Origin: Roseibium porphyridii | GTDB taxonomy: Bacteria > Pseudomonadota > Alphaproteobacteria > Rhizobiales > Stappiaceae | NCBI RefSeq assembly: GCF_026191725.2 | Contig: NZ_CP120863.1 | Span: 1,654,001 to 1,718,000, forward strand | Length of the DNA stretch: 64,000 bases | Direction of reading: 5' to 3' | Shown: piece after piece, positions 52,501 to 61,889 of the stretch | Layout of the letters: the number at the start of each line of letters is the position of its first letter | Position numbering within the stretch: the first letter of the stretch is position 1 | Program-made: the position numbers and the translations under genes | The notes under the pieces: generated by a model | Database searches by the model: none | Told to the model about the DNA's origin: nothing | The model's input: only the letters and a program-made list of their open reading frames with translations

Positions 52501-55500
52501 ATTTCGGCGACCTCCATCTTTTCAATCTGGCCACCGGCGACCTCGTCCACACCTTCGACGGCGCCGGTTTCAGTCGTGGCGGTTTCTTTGGCGGACCGCA
52601 GTTCGGCGTTTCTGTCGACATTGAAGAAAACCTCATCCTTGTCGGTGCTCCTTTCGATACCCAGGGCGGGCCCCGTCAGGGCGAAGCTCATTTGTTTGAC
52701 GCAACGACGGGCAACCTGATCACGAGCTACGATGTGCCGTTGTTCAACGGGGCGTTCCGCCCCGGAGAAGCTCTGTTTGGCTCCGATGTGGCCATATCGG
52801 GTAATCTGCTGTTGATTGGCGCCGTCGGGGTTCCTGACGGGGGGACAAGAGGTGGGCAAGCATATCTGTTCGATGCCAGCAACCCGAGCAACCCGGATCC
52901 GTCAATTGTCATCAGAAACCCGAACCCTTCGAGAGAAGACCGGTTCGGCGATGCGGTTGACATCGACGGCGATTACCTTGTCGTCTCCGCCCCGAGCAAT
53001 GGAACGTCCTCTGGCGAAGTGCATCTGTTCGATACCGCCGGCAACCACATCCTGTCCTTTACCGACCCCAGTCCGGTGAACCTGGACAATTTCGGGATTG
53101 ATGTCGCGATCCAGGGCAATCTCGTGGTGGTTGGCGCGCGAGGGGACGACACCACCGCACTAGATGGCGGCCAGGCCTATCTCTATTCCTTCGATGTTAC
53201 GGACCCGACAGCACCTACATCCCAGCTGCTTTACACGTTCGATGACCCGAATCCTGTGCAAGGCGGCTTCTTCGGTACTTCCGTCGCCATCGACGGCAAC
53301 CAGGTCATTGTCGGCGCGTCGGCCCGCGATGCGGGTGGAAATGAAGGCGGCCGCAGCTACGTTTTCGACGCGACGACGGGAGACCTGATCCAAACGCTGG
53401 AGGACCCGACGCCGTCCTCATTCGGCAGAGACGACTTGGGTTCATCGGTTTCAATCGACGGAAACACCATCGCCGTCGGTGCGCCGGGAGACGCAACGCA
53501 GGGTTCGGAAGTTGGCCAGGTCTATGTATTCCAGGCCGGCGCAGGCTCCTTCATCGCCACCCTTGACCTCACGTCTACCGTCGATTTCGGCGTCGACGGC
53601 GGAGGTTTCGCGCTCCAGACGTTTGCAGCGCAGGACTTTGGTGCGCTGACTGCCGGCGGCACTCAAGTGCGCATCGTCTCGGACGGCACAACCATCAGCG
53701 GCTTCGTCGACGATGGCACGACCGATCCGGATAACGGCACGCTCGACGATGACGACACAATTCTCTTCACCCTGACGCTCGACGGAACAGACGCTGTCTT
53801 CACCTTGCTCCAGCAGTTCGATCACGGCACCGACGACCCGATCGCGCTCGAGCTCGGTCAGTTCATCGACGCCGTCGACGGCGATGGCGACGCAGTCACG
53901 CTGACCGGCCTGGTGACGGTGAATGTCGCCGACGACGTACCGGAAATCGTTGCAGCCCGCGTTGAAGACGGCACAATCAACGCGGATGTCCTGCTGACAT
54001 CCAGCGCTGACGATAACACTATCAGCGGTTCGCTCGGCATCAATTTCGGTGCCGACGACGGCAACAATGGCAGCAACGCGACGGGTGACCGCTCGGCGAC
54101 GTTCACCGATACAACGACCGCTGAGAACAATGTGACGGTGACCGACGGTTCGGGTACCGGCATTACACTTACGTCGAATGGCGCTACGGTAAGTTTTGAC
54201 TTCGTGAACGGCACCCTTGTGGGCTACACCGGCGCCGATCCGGATGCCAACCAGGTCTTCACCGTGTCGCTCGACGACACGACGGTCGAATACACATTTA
54301 CGTTGCTGGCCAATCTCGACACCCTGGCGGTCCCAAGCGCCGCGGCCAATGAGATCAACCTGACATTCAACATCACGGCGACAGACGGCGACGGCGACAG
54401 CGCCGCGGGCGAGTTTTCCGTGACCGTGACGCATACCGGGTTGGTGCGGGTGTTCGACGGCACGACGAACGCCCTGAAAGCGACCTACACCACGATCCAG
54501 GACGCCATCGACAATGCCGGCACCTTAGATGGCGACACGATCCTGCTCGGGCCTGGCACCTACGATGAAGACGTCACCGTCGACAAGGATTTGACGATCC
54601 TTGGCGCTAATGAGGGCGTTTCCGGAGACGATGCGTCGCGCGGCACGGAAAGCGTGGTCACCGGCTCTTTCACCTTTGACACAGGCTCAGAAGACAGCAC
54701 GATCGACGGTGTACACATACTGCAGGATGCATCGGCAGGTACGACGCCCGGCATCTACGTCGTGGCGGACGACATCACCATCACCAATATGCTGATCGAG
54801 CGCACGGGCGGTTTCGCCAATGCGCGCGGCGTGCTTAACGAAACTGGCAACGCAGACGGGCTGGACGTCAGCAATTCAAAGATTTCGGGCTTCACGACCG
54901 GCATCTTCCTCAATCCGGGCTCGAATGCAACGATCACCGACAACGTTCTGCAAGACAACTTTGTCGGCCTGGCCAATGACGGTGCCGACGCTGATGCTAT
55001 TTCCGGCAACAGCTTTATCGACAATGAACTTGAGCAGATCGGCATCGGTGTTGAGACCTCTGGCGCAACAGATGTCAGCGCGATCGTCAGCACAACCAAC
55101 ACCTTCTCCGGCGATGCGCCAGAGGTCAGCATCTACGATAACAGCGCCGGCAATGACGATATCACCGGAACGGGTTTCAACGACCAGGTTACTCTTGGCA
55201 CCGGCGATGACACGATCGACACCGGTGCCGGCGACGACACGATCTTCTGGACCGTCGGCGATGGCCGCGACATTGTCGATGGCGGCGCAGACACCGACAT
55301 CTTTGATGTCACCGGCGATGCCTCCGCCGATGAGACCTTCTTCATCGAGACGGTAACCGACTACAACATCCGGACCGGCCTTGGCGGCTTGCTCGATGCC
55401 GACACGGAGATCGTGGTGTCGCGCAGCCTGGCCGGGCCGACCGGCGCTTCGACCGTCATCGCCGAACTCGACGGCATTGAAGATATTGACGTCAATGGCC

Positions 55501-57476
55501 TTGGCGGTGCCGACAACTTTGTTGTGTCCGGCGATTTCACCGGCACTGATCTCGATCCGACGACGATCACGATCAATGGCGGCGGCGATGACGATACCGT
55601 CGATGCGTCCGACATGACCAGCAGCCACAGCGTCGTGTTCAATGGCAATGGCGGGGGTGATACTTACCAATCCGGTGCCGGTGACGACTTCTTTGATGGT
55701 GGCGAAGGCTCAGACAGCCTCTCCCTGACCGGTGATGCAGCGGACTATGTCCTGACTATAAATGTCGACGGAACAATCACGATCAAGGACACGATCGACA
55801 GTCGGGACGGCGCCGACACGATCACAGACAGCGTTGAGGTCATCAATTTCGATGATGTGATGATCACCCTGACACCGCCTGACAGCACCACTTTTCAGAG
55901 CTATCTAGACGCCCTTGAGGCGGCGATTGGAAGTGGAGGCGCTTCGTCCGATTATGTGCGTGTTCTCGAAAGTGGTTCCGATTTGCTCGTTCAATTCAAT
56001 TCAGCCGGTAACGGCTTGGATGCCGATTTTGCGACCGCATACACCCTGGCGGGCGCGGCCGACCCGACCATCGTAGCGTTCGCCACCCTTGGCTTCTCAT
56101 CTGGAGGCGAGACCTACACGATCAATGATGCCGGTCTGCTGGTGACAGTCTCCGACCCGATCATTCTCGATCTTGACGGCGATGGCACAGAGCTTCTGGG
56201 CGGTCCGGTGGCCTTCGATATTGACGCCGACGGAACAGCTGAGACCATCGGCTGGGTTGGCCCAGATGATGGCATGCTGGTGGTCGATCTTGACGGGTCC
56301 GGAGCCATTGAAAACGGATCGGAAGTGTTCTCCGAAGTTTTCAACGGTGGTTCTTTTGCGGACTCTCTGGAAGCACTTGCCTCGCTCGATGACAACGTTG
56401 ACGGCGTGATCGACATTCAAGATGCCGCATTCGGCGACATCAAGGTCTGGCAGGATGCCAATTCCGACGGCATCAGCCAGGCGGGTGAACTGCAGAACCT
56501 GTCCGAACACGGCATCTCTTCGATCGACCTCGACGCCGCCAGGGCCGAGCGGACCGTCGACGGCAACACGGTCTTTGCGGAAGGCACCTACACCAAAGTG
56601 GACGGATCTGAGGGCGCCTATGCCGGCGTGAGCTTCCGCGCCGCTAACGATGATGTTGCCGACATCGAAGACACCAACCGGCAGTCCGCGGTCATCGCGG
56701 CCGGGGTTGCGATAGTGCTCTATACAGCGACCGCGGAAGAGGTTGCAGCAGGCCTTGCTTCTGTCGATATCAAAGGCGATCCGTCTATCGGCAGTGTTGA
56801 TATCAGCGAAGACTTCACGGTGACCTACACACCGGTTGAAGGATATGACGGCAAGGATGCGGTCGAACTGGAGCTGGTCTTTGCCAACGGCACCACCGTG
56901 ACGCGCTCGATCGAACTGGATGTCCAATCGGACGAAACGGCTCTGACGACCTCTACCATTTCCGGGAGCTCAGAGGCGCCCGGAACTGTGGCTGACAACA
57001 CGAACACGTCCGACGATGACGCTGGCGCACCTGAAACTGCGGCCACGGTGACTGTCAGCGGATCCGTCATCACCGGCGACGACGGTCACAACATCCTGGT
57101 TGGCACCCACGGTGATGACATTCTCATCGGTGGTCTCGGATCGGACACGCTCACAGGTGGCGCTGGTGCTGACACATTCGTGCTCAATTCCCTGGCGGAA
57201 GCCGACATCATCACCGACTACCAGTTCGGAGAAGGCGACAAGCTCGACCTCGGCCAGCTTCTGGCCAATGCCTTTGGTTCAACGGTCGATGCGGCTGAAA
57301 ACATCCGCGCCCAACGCGGTGAGAATGGTGAGGTTCGCGTCGAAGTCGGCAAGGAAGGAGATCACGCTTGGCAGGAAGTAGCGACCCTTCAGGACCACGC
57401 ATCGATTGGCGACACCATTCGTGTGGTGCTCGACACCGAGGGGACGGAAACAAACATTACCGTCCACGCGGCTTAA
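49506..57476 (+). CDS. Giant type I-secreted repeat protein (RTX adhesin-like) with beta-propeller and beta-helix
   Basis: This acidic, Asp/Gly-rich protein has 2656 residues. An N-terminal module (1-200) precedes VCBS/T1SS-143-like repeats (about 200-960 and 1350-1640; recurring ATDxDGDS and VxDDxP). About 965-1340 holds at least six FG-GAP-type propeller blades (GVSVDIEENLILVGAP, SSVSIDGNTIAVGAPGD). About 1660-1870 is a parallel beta-helix region (TTIQDAIDNAGTLDGDTILL). Calcium-binding RTX nonapeptides follow (GTGDDTIDTGAGDDTIFW, about 1890), then a DLDGDGTE-type calcium region (about 2215-2350). The C-terminus has RTX repeats (HGDDILIGGLGSDTLTGG) and a VCA0849-type type I secretion signal. 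Probably a surface adhesin. No secretion ATPase or TolC gene is nearby. Confidence 0.88.
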   Translation: MNEIVQIAQANVSNNANDEPVGGPLVIAHPDAQQSIVTLLASGQLVDFRQILSEDISFIRIGSDLQMIFPDGGMVIIQSFFEGDANSQIALVGEGETLSIDEFTALANLQFADEIQTAAGETTNLATALGGPQGSGQTFEDVSIGDLGDGLGFGDLLTGEAPGGDGAGTDDLLSGEGPESDGSSADETPDLPNSAPVIGGAVEVSLDEANLTDGTDPNGAGNLPLTATGDLGLSFGQNAGTINEISLLFDQDNLPADLTSDGVPLELTFSQNVASPGGEFLTATKTDGSGEIVFTVELIITGDVQDFGGAYEIILYENLDHDGANQGTSLPLLFGFTATDFNGDSASSTLTVTVDDDTPVIAGDILGMVSEEADADTDAFTPATATGSLGINWGADSWDEGQGTVSDGIDRQVALNVTGGVAVVTTGGTALTSNGEAVLVVINGTNTDGSVTSIEGRTAGDRLVFSLSLDDGSSASDEGNYSFTLHDNVDHLDQTGSGGEDESDALTLSADFTATDSDGDSMTGSFAVVINDDVPDPQLVLLDSTPTRRDPSPGTVRVDETSDGEQHSDNVFDETTGEYDQDVIDLFASVLTSAGGVGSDDDLLPFGPIYARDTVIDVDASLDAGADAPIQDQALELVLVDAAGADSTGPVSSGLYTTGEADTGPGEEIFLFVEGNLIVGRYDAIGATADANDPAAFAIAIEDDGSISIAQYVSLWHDDPDSSDEDIAIGNDSTVNPGSVWAQLTVTDADGDTVSTREDISDRLTFDDDGPDPIEPNPFDPVEVNEADSLETIVSGQLQFDPGADGAVVTNAAVFSDDDGFVIRDNIFLSSFPLIEDTDYLTVGGERVTTDVSTNTATGVITIFGKTETSLENVFEVVVRSDGSYDFTQLAAFDHPDPGTGDNDPIDLYLDFTVTDGDGDVEGDLTDPLGSEFYEIIRITDDGPELTDVAVTATVDEAGAPVIFDDPAVTSADGFGASVAVFENFLLVGSPRDERNGRDFGDLHLFNLATGDLVHTFDGAGFSRGGFFGGPQFGVSVDIEENLILVGAPFDTQGGPRQGEAHLFDATTGNLITSYDVPLFNGAFRPGEALFGSDVAISGNLLLIGAVGVPDGGTRGGQAYLFDASNPSNPDPSIVIRNPNPSREDRFGDAVDIDGDYLVVSAPSNGTSSGEVHLFDTAGNHILSFTDPSPVNLDNFGIDVAIQGNLVVVGARGDDTTALDGGQAYLYSFDVTDPTAPTSQLLYTFDDPNPVQGGFFGTSVAIDGNQVIVGASARDAGGNEGGRSYVFDATTGDLIQTLEDPTPSSFGRDDLGSSVSIDGNTIAVGAPGDATQGSEVGQVYVFQAGAGSFIATLDLTSTVDFGVDGGGFALQTFAAQDFGALTAGGTQVRIVSDGTTISGFVDDGTTDPDNGTLDDDDTILFTLTLDGTDAVFTLLQQFDHGTDDPIALELGQFIDAVDGDGDAVTLTGLVTVNVADDVPEIVAARVEDGTINADVLLTSSADDNTISGSLGINFGADDGNNGSNATGDRSATFTDTTTAENNVTVTDGSGTGITLTSNGATVSFDFVNGTLVGYTGADPDANQVFTVSLDDTTVEYTFTLLANLDTLAVPSAAANEINLTFNITATDGDGDSAAGEFSVTVTHTGLVRVFDGTTNALKATYTTIQDAIDNAGTLDGDTILLGPGTYDEDVTVDKDLTILGANEGVSGDDASRGTESVVTGSFTFDTGSEDSTIDGVHILQDASAGTTPGIYVVADDITITNMLIERTGGFANARGVLNETGNADGLDVSNSKISGFTTGIFLNPGSNATITDNVLQDNFVGLANDGADADAISGNSFIDNELEQIGIGVETSGATDVSAIVSTTNTFSGDAPEVSIYDNSAGNDDITGTGFNDQVTLGTGDDTIDTGAGDDTIFWTVGDGRDIVDGGADTDIFDVTGDASADETFFIETVTDYNIRTGLGGLLDADTEIVVSRSLAGPTGASTVIAELDGIEDIDVNGLGGADNFVVSGDFTGTDLDPTTITINGGGDDDTVDASDMTSSHSVVFNGNGGGDTYQSGAGDDFFDGGEGSDSLSLTGDAADYVLTINVDGTITIKDTIDSRDGADTITDSVEVINFDDVMITLTPPDSTTFQSYLDALEAAIGSGGASSDYVRVLESGSDLLVQFNSAGNGLDADFATAYTLAGAADPTIVAFATLGFSSGGETYTINDAGLLVTVSDPIILDLDGDGTELLGGPVAFDIDADGTAETIGWVGPDDGMLVVDLDGSGAIENGSEVFSEVFNGGSFADSLEALASLDDNVDGVIDIQDAAFGDIKVWQDANSDGISQAGELQNLSEHGISSIDLDAARAERTVDGNTVFAEGTYTKVDGSEGAYAGVSFRAANDDVADIEDTNRQSAVIAAGVAIVLYTATAEEVAAGLASVDIKGDPSIGSVDISEDFTVTYTPVEGYDGKDAVELELVFANGTTVTRSIELDVQSDETALTTSTISGSSEAPGTVADNTNTSDDDAGAPETAATVTVSGSVITGDDGHNILVGTHGDDILIGGLGSDTLTGGAGADTFVLNSLAEADIITDYQFGEGDKLDLGQLLANAFGSTVDAAENIRAQRGENGEVRVEVGKEGDHAWQEVATLQDHASIGDTIRVVLDTEGTETNITVHAA

Positions 57477-58135
57477 GACGGCATCATGGGCTCCGGAATT
57501 ATTTGCAACGCTGATCAGTCTCTTCGAGTGGTCAAATTGGATTGTCAATGCTTGCACGAGTCACCACTCGCACCTTTTATGGATCGGATTAGTTCGATTT
57601 CGCGGGTTAGAGACGTTTAATTTGCAAAATCGCTCGACGCGTTTGTCTGCCACCTTTCAATCGACAGCTCTGCGTGAAACCGCGGTGCGCCTGACTGCGT
57701 CAATCGATCTCCAAATGCTGCTATCGGTTACTAAAGCGTTGCCGTCCGAAGCCAGGAGAGCATCTGGGTCTTAGCCCAGGTCAAATCGATGGATGTGTTT
57801 TGGGAGCAAAGGTCAGGGTTTGGAGACAGTAGTGGCAGTTTCCAAACCCATGGTTCTTGCATTCGCAGGCTGGAAAATTGTGGAGTTCAGATCTGTTTCA
57901 TTTGTTTTGACGAAAACAGTGGCGTGGGCTAGAGGAGGTAGACTCTCAGTGCTGGGTGAAATTTTCCACTGGCGGCAATATACCGCGCGCGCGACCCGGT
58001 TCGAGTGAACCAAAAGAAACCGAGGAAATTTAGGGGCTTACGGTGATAGTCTGTATGGGAGAGAATGGTATAATCAAGCATAGGCCTGATTGTTTAGATG
58101 CCATGAGATCCTGTAAATTGATAGGTTAGATAACA
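57477..58135. other. Intergenic region; one inverted repeat, no gene recognised
   Basis: The 659 bases after the giant gene hold only short frames of unconvincing composition. GGGTTTGGA (57816-57824) and TCCAAACCC (57841-57849) are perfect 9-base inverted repeats with a 16-base loop and no T tail. TATAAT at about 58067-58072 could be the -10 element for the lumazine synthase gene. No FMN riboswitch was found. Confidence 0.4.
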
Positions 58136-58594
58136 ATGACAAAACCCCCAAAATTCGCCTTTCTTAAAGCGCGCTGGCATGCAGAAATCGTGGATCAAGC
58201 TCTCATTGGGTTCCAGAAAAGACTTGATGAGTCCGGCGTAGACGCGGAGATCTCGGTTTTTGACGTTCCAGGCGCGTTCGAGTTGCCGCTGCTTGCGCAA
58301 AAGCTGGCGGAAACCGGCGAATATGATGCGATAGCGGCTGCTGCTCTTGTCGTTGATGGCGGCATCTACCGGCATGATTTCGTGGCAGCTGCCGTCGTTA
58401 CGGGCCTGATGGATGTCGGATTGAAAACCGGCGTTCCTATTCTGTCAGTGTCCCTGACACCACACAATTTCCAGCCAACCGACGACCATATCAATTTCTT
58501 CGCTGAGCATTTCGTCAAGAAAGGACGAGAAGCGGCCGATTCCGCCCTGGACATTGTGAAGCTCTATCAGGATCTGGACACACCTGCCGCGTAA
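58136..58594 (+). CDS. ribH2: 6,7-dimethyl-8-ribityllumazine synthase, RibH2 type
   Basis: This 152-residue enzyme condenses 5-amino-6-ribitylaminouracil with 3,4-dihydroxy-2-butanone 4-phosphate in riboflavin synthesis. Seen are KARWHAEIVDQALIGF, the substrate-binding DVPGAFELPL and GGIYRHDFVAAAV, and SVSLTPHNFQ. Trp in the N-terminal RWH and the YRHDF loop match the type II enzymes of rhizobia and Brucella (decameric) rather than RibH1. It stands alone, convergent with the SDR gene, away from other rib genes. Confidence 0.92.
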   Translation: MTKPPKFAFLKARWHAEIVDQALIGFQKRLDESGVDAEISVFDVPGAFELPLLAQKLAETGEYDAIAAAALVVDGGIYRHDFVAAAVVTGLMDVGLKTGVPILSVSLTPHNFQPTDDHINFFAEHFVKKGREAADSALDIVKLYQDLDTPAA

Positions 58595-58622
58595 GTTGCC
58601 GTGTGATTTTTGCCTTTGAGCG

Positions 58623-59399
58623 TCAGGACATGATTAAGCCGCCGTCCACGTTGATTGTCTGGCCGGTAATGTAGGTGGCGTCCTTGCTTGCAAGGAATGC
58701 TACCAGACCGGCCACGTCACTTCCTTCGCCAGCGCGCTTCATCGGGATATTGTTCTGAACCCAGTTCTCCATCAATTCGCCGGGTCCGAAATTGCCAAGC
58801 ATCTTGCCCCAGATCCGATCGTTGTAGTCCCACATGTCGGTTCGGATGATGCCAGGGCAGATGGCGTTCACCGTGATGGCTTCAAGTGCAACTTCCTTGG
58901 CAAGGCTTTGGGTCAGCCCCATAACGCCGAATTTCGAAGCAGCATAATGTGGTGTGTAGATGAACCCGTCACGGGCCTGTCCCGAGGCGGTGTTGATCAA
59001 CCGTCCACCGTTGCCCGACGCCCGCATGTGGCGGATGGCCTCCTGGCAGCACAGGAAAACACCTTTGGTGTTCACCTCCATCGTCGCATCCCAGTCCTGC
59101 TCGGTCAGATCCTCAACCTTGGCTATGGTGATAATGCCGGCGTTTTGAACAGACACGTCAGTCCCACCGAATTCACTCTTGGCAAATTCGTAGAGTGCCG
59201 CGACCTGCTCCTTGTCAGTTACGTCGCAGACAAAGCTCCGGGTGTTCGGACCAAGTTTGGTTGCGGCCTCCATCACCTGGTCTTCGACGGAAGCGATGAC
59301 GACATTCGCGCCCTCGGACACGAAGCGCTCAGCAATGGAATATCCGATCCCTTTGTTGCCACCTGTGATGACCACGCTTTTGCCCGCAAATCTGTCCAT
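58623..59399 (-). CDS. Short-chain dehydrogenase/reductase, probably sugar alcohol dehydrogenase
   Basis: This 258-residue classical SDR has the cofactor motif TGGNKGIG (12-19), NAG at 87-89, and the catalytic Ser139, Tyr152 and Lys156 (HYAASK). The C-terminus GQTINVDGG is typical. It is the last gene of the SorC-regulated operon, its ATG sharing one base with the sorC stop. With an FGGY kinase and a split transketolase in the same operon, a pentitol or tetritol dehydrogenase producing a ketose is the best guess. Substrate not determined. Confidence 0.88.
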   Translation of the reverse strand: MDRFAGKSVVITGGNKGIGYSIAERFVSEGANVVIASVEDQVMEAATKLGPNTRSFVCDVTDKEQVAALYEFAKSEFGGTDVSVQNAGIITIAKVEDLTEQDWDATMEVNTKGVFLCCQEAIRHMRASGNGGRLINTASGQARDGFIYTPHYAASKFGVMGLTQSLAKEVALEAITVNAICPGIIRTDMWDYNDRIWGKMLGNFGPGELMENWVQNNIPMKRAGEGSDVAGLVAFLASKDATYITGQTINVDGGLIMS

Positions 59400-60382
59400 T
59401 ACATCTGCTCCGATAAGGTCTGATCTTGGGCGTCAGATACCAGACGCCCAGCTGTGAATTTGTCTGTCACGAGAAGGTCTATGACACCGGCCTTCAATGC
59501 GCCTTGGATGGCGCGGGTTTTGGACTGTCCGCCGGCAAGCGCAATCACCCTGTCGATCCGGGCAAGCTCGTCCAAGGTCATGCCGATGACACGTTCGTCG
59601 AGAGGTGTTTTCACCGGATTTCCATCAATGTCGAAGAACCGCAGGCTGACGTCACCAACCCCGCCCGCCTCCTTCACGGCGGCGAGTTCTCGCGTGGAGA
59701 ATACGTTGCCGCTGCGTGCCAGCATACTGGAAGGTTCTACCGCGCCGATGCCTACAATTGCGAGGGTGACTTTCTCAAAAAGATCCATTGTTTCGCGCAC
59801 ATAGGAGTCCCCCGATAGAACAAGTTTGGCTTCGCGCGATTGTGCAACACCCGGGGCACTCAACAGAGATGCCTCGGCACCTGTGAGCTTGGCCAAGCGG
59901 GTCGTGAGTTGGTTGGCGTGGATCTGGACTGTGGGGTCGCCCATGCCGCCGAGTGTCTGCACGACAAATTTCGCCTTGCCGGATTTCATTGGATGAATGT
60001 TGTCCACCATCTTTAAAATCGTTTCAGACCAGCTTGAAACACCGATGATTTCGCCTGGCTGCAACGTTGCCTCAACAAAGTGCGCCGCTGCCTCGCCAAT
60101 CCGCGCCATGATCGCACCGTCTCTGTCTTCTGAACACTCGACGACGATTGCTTCGGACAGACCAAATTTGCTGCGTAGACCCGCTTCCAGATCAGCATAA
60201 GTGCCGGAAGGAGCCACAACAGTGGTGCGCACGATTTCCTCTTCCTGCGCACGTTTCAACATTCGCGAAATCGTAGCCTGCGAGATCCTGAGATGATTAG
60301 CGATATCGGCTTGGCGTTGATTTTCCACGTGGTACATCTGAGCAACGCGCGCAATCATTCGAAGTTCGTTTAGCCGGGACAT
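59399..60382 (-). CDS. SorC-family transcriptional regulator
   Basis: This 327-residue protein has an N-terminal helix-turn-helix (RQADIANHLRISQATISRML) and a C-terminal sugar-phosphate-binding SorC domain (about 60-320; VQTLGGMGDP and GIGAVEPSSML are characteristic). SorC-type sensors bind phosphorylated sugars. It sits inside the operon between the kinase and the SDR, with an 18-base palindrome directly upstream, suggesting an additional, autoregulated promoter. Confidence 0.9.
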   Translation of the reverse strand: MSRLNELRMIARVAQMYHVENQRQADIANHLRISQATISRMLKRAQEEEIVRTTVVAPSGTYADLEAGLRSKFGLSEAIVVECSEDRDGAIMARIGEAAAHFVEATLQPGEIIGVSSWSETILKMVDNIHPMKSGKAKFVVQTLGGMGDPTVQIHANQLTTRLAKLTGAEASLLSAPGVAQSREAKLVLSGDSYVRETMDLFEKVTLAIVGIGAVEPSSMLARSGNVFSTRELAAVKEAGGVGDVSLRFFDIDGNPVKTPLDERVIGMTLDELARIDRVIALAGGQSKTRAIQGALKAGVIDLLVTDKFTAGRLVSDAQDQTLSEQM

Positions 60383-60406
60383 TCGGTGGACCTTTTGAGG
60401 ACAGAT

Positions 60407-60424
60407 AGTGAATATTTATTCACT
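60407..60424. promoter_or_regulatory. SorC palindromic operator upstream of sorC
   Basis: AGTGAATATTTATTCACT has perfect 8-base arms around TT, 24 bases before the sorC ATG, overlapping the kinase stop codon. On the opposite strand its core reads TGAATAAATATTCA. Closely matching cores occur twice in the divergent promoter near 63814-63839, supporting a SorC operator. Confidence 0.65.
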
Positions 60425-61886
60425 ACAACCGGAGTGTTGTGCGTGCAATGGCATCTCGCCATTCAGCACGTAATTCCTTTCTTTCCCTGTTCGTAATCCC
60501 TACCTCGATGGGTTGGTCATGAGACATTAGGCTTCTCAACGCATGCAGATCAGGCCAAAAACCTGTGGCGAGACCGGCAAGGTATGCCGCGCCGACGGCC
60601 GACGTTTCAGAATTCTTGCAAGGCGTTACCGGGTGCGAAATCAAGTCGGCCACCAATTGCATCAGGAAGCCGTTTTCGCTCGGGCCTCCATCGACAAAAA
60701 GCCTTCCTACATTCTTTCCTGCTTCTAAGATGACATCAAAAATGTCAGCTACCTGATGAGCCATGCTATCTGCTGCGGCCCTGGCGATATGAGCAGGCTC
60801 AGACACAAATGACAGGCCGGAGATCAGTGCACGTGCCTGCGCGTCCCAGTGAGGCGCCCCAAGGCCAACATGGGCCGGCACCAGGCAGACGCCATTGGCG
60901 CTCTCGACAGTTTGCGCCAGGTTGAGCAGTTCATCCACATTCTCTAAACCCAGGATTTTCGCCGCCCAGGGAAAAACCGACGCACTGACCAGAATGTTGC
61001 CTTCAAGAGCATAGGTCGCCTGGCCGTCAAGTGACCATGCGATGGTCGTCGTCAGTCCCTTCGGTGGCAAAACAAATTCAGGGATCGTGGTCATGATCGA
61101 CGAGCCTGTGCCGAAGGTGACTTTGCCGTCGCCATGTTCGAATGCGCCGTGGCCAAACAGGGCAGCATGTGAATCGCCGATGGCAGAAGAAATAGGAATG
61201 CCCTCAGGCAACACGCCAACATCCCGGGTTTCACCAAAGACATGGGCGGAATCCCGAACTTCAGGCAGTGAAGCCGGGTTTACACCGAACAAATTGCAAA
61301 GACCGTCGTCCCATTTACCCAGAGCAAGATTATACAGTTGTGTGCGCGCTGCATTTGAACGGTCGGTGGCATGTACGCGACCGCCCGAAAACTGCCAGAT
61401 CAGCCAGCTGTCCACCGTACCAATACAGATATCTTCGATGCCTGCTGCGTGATGCTCCAGAAGCCAGGCAATTTTTGTTGGCGGAAACAGTGGATCTAGC
61501 GGCAAACCGGTGCGTGCGATCACCTCCGTTTCATGCCCCGCTGCTTTCAGGTCTGCACAAATTGCTGATGTTCTGCGGCATTGCCAGGTCAATACCGGCC
61601 CAAGTGGCGCACCCGACTTGCGATCCCAAATCAGAATCGATTCACGCTGATTGGAAATCCCGAGGGCGAGTACACTGGCGTCTGGAGCTTGGTCGAGGCA
61701 TTCCGAGATCGCGTCTTGAGTTGCAGTCCATATCGACAAAGCATCCTGTTGAACCCATCCCGATTGAGGATGCTGGATCGGCACCGGCGCAGTTCCTGAA
61801 GCGATTATCTCTCCGGATAGCGACACAAGCACGGCTTTGGAATTCGTCGTACCTTCGTCAATCGCAAGAATGACATCACGCGACAC
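60423..61886 (-). CDS. FGGY-family carbohydrate kinase (glycerol kinase-like, altered substrate site)
   Basis: This 487-residue kinase has the N-terminal phosphate loop ILAIDEGTTNSKAVL, NQRES (80-83), WQCRRT (101-106), catalytic Asp238 in IGDSHAALFG and the C-terminal FVDGGPSENGFLMQLVADL. It is closest in style to glycerol kinase. From memory of E. coli GlpK, the substrate-contacting Tyr of TDYTNASRT is Arg176 here (TDRSNAART), and the Gln after the catalytic Asp is Ser. A substrate other than glycerol, such as a ketose made by the SDR, is likely. It follows the transketolase C-terminal gene by 3 bases. Confidence 0.88.
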   Translation of the reverse strand: MSRDVILAIDEGTTNSKAVLVSLSGEIIASGTAPVPIQHPQSGWVQQDALSIWTATQDAISECLDQAPDASVLALGISNQRESILIWDRKSGAPLGPVLTWQCRRTSAICADLKAAGHETEVIARTGLPLDPLFPPTKIAWLLEHHAAGIEDICIGTVDSWLIWQFSGGRVHATDRSNAARTQLYNLALGKWDDGLCNLFGVNPASLPEVRDSAHVFGETRDVGVLPEGIPISSAIGDSHAALFGHGAFEHGDGKVTFGTGSSIMTTIPEFVLPPKGLTTTIAWSLDGQATYALEGNILVSASVFPWAAKILGLENVDELLNLAQTVESANGVCLVPAHVGLGAPHWDAQARALISGLSFVSEPAHIARAAADSMAHQVADIFDVILEAGKNVGRLFVDGGPSENGFLMQLVADLISHPVTPCKNSETSAVGAAYLAGLATGFWPDLHALRSLMSHDQPIEVGITNRERKELRAEWRDAIARTTLRL

Positions 61887-61889
61887 GGC

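Noticed and set aside
53451..54434. Minus-strand 327-codon frame inside the giant secreted protein gene
   Set aside because: Mirror of the repetitive GC-rich coding strand; low-complexity product and no start or context of its own.
57816..57849. Inverted repeat as terminator of the giant gene
   Set aside because: It lies about 340 bases after the stop and lacks a T run on either side, so I only list it inside the intergenic entry.
57977..58135. FMN riboswitch upstream of the RibH2-type lumazine synthase
   Set aside because: Brucella-type ribH2 genes can carry one, but the leader here lacks the conserved FMN-element blocks; only a possible TATAAT is visible.
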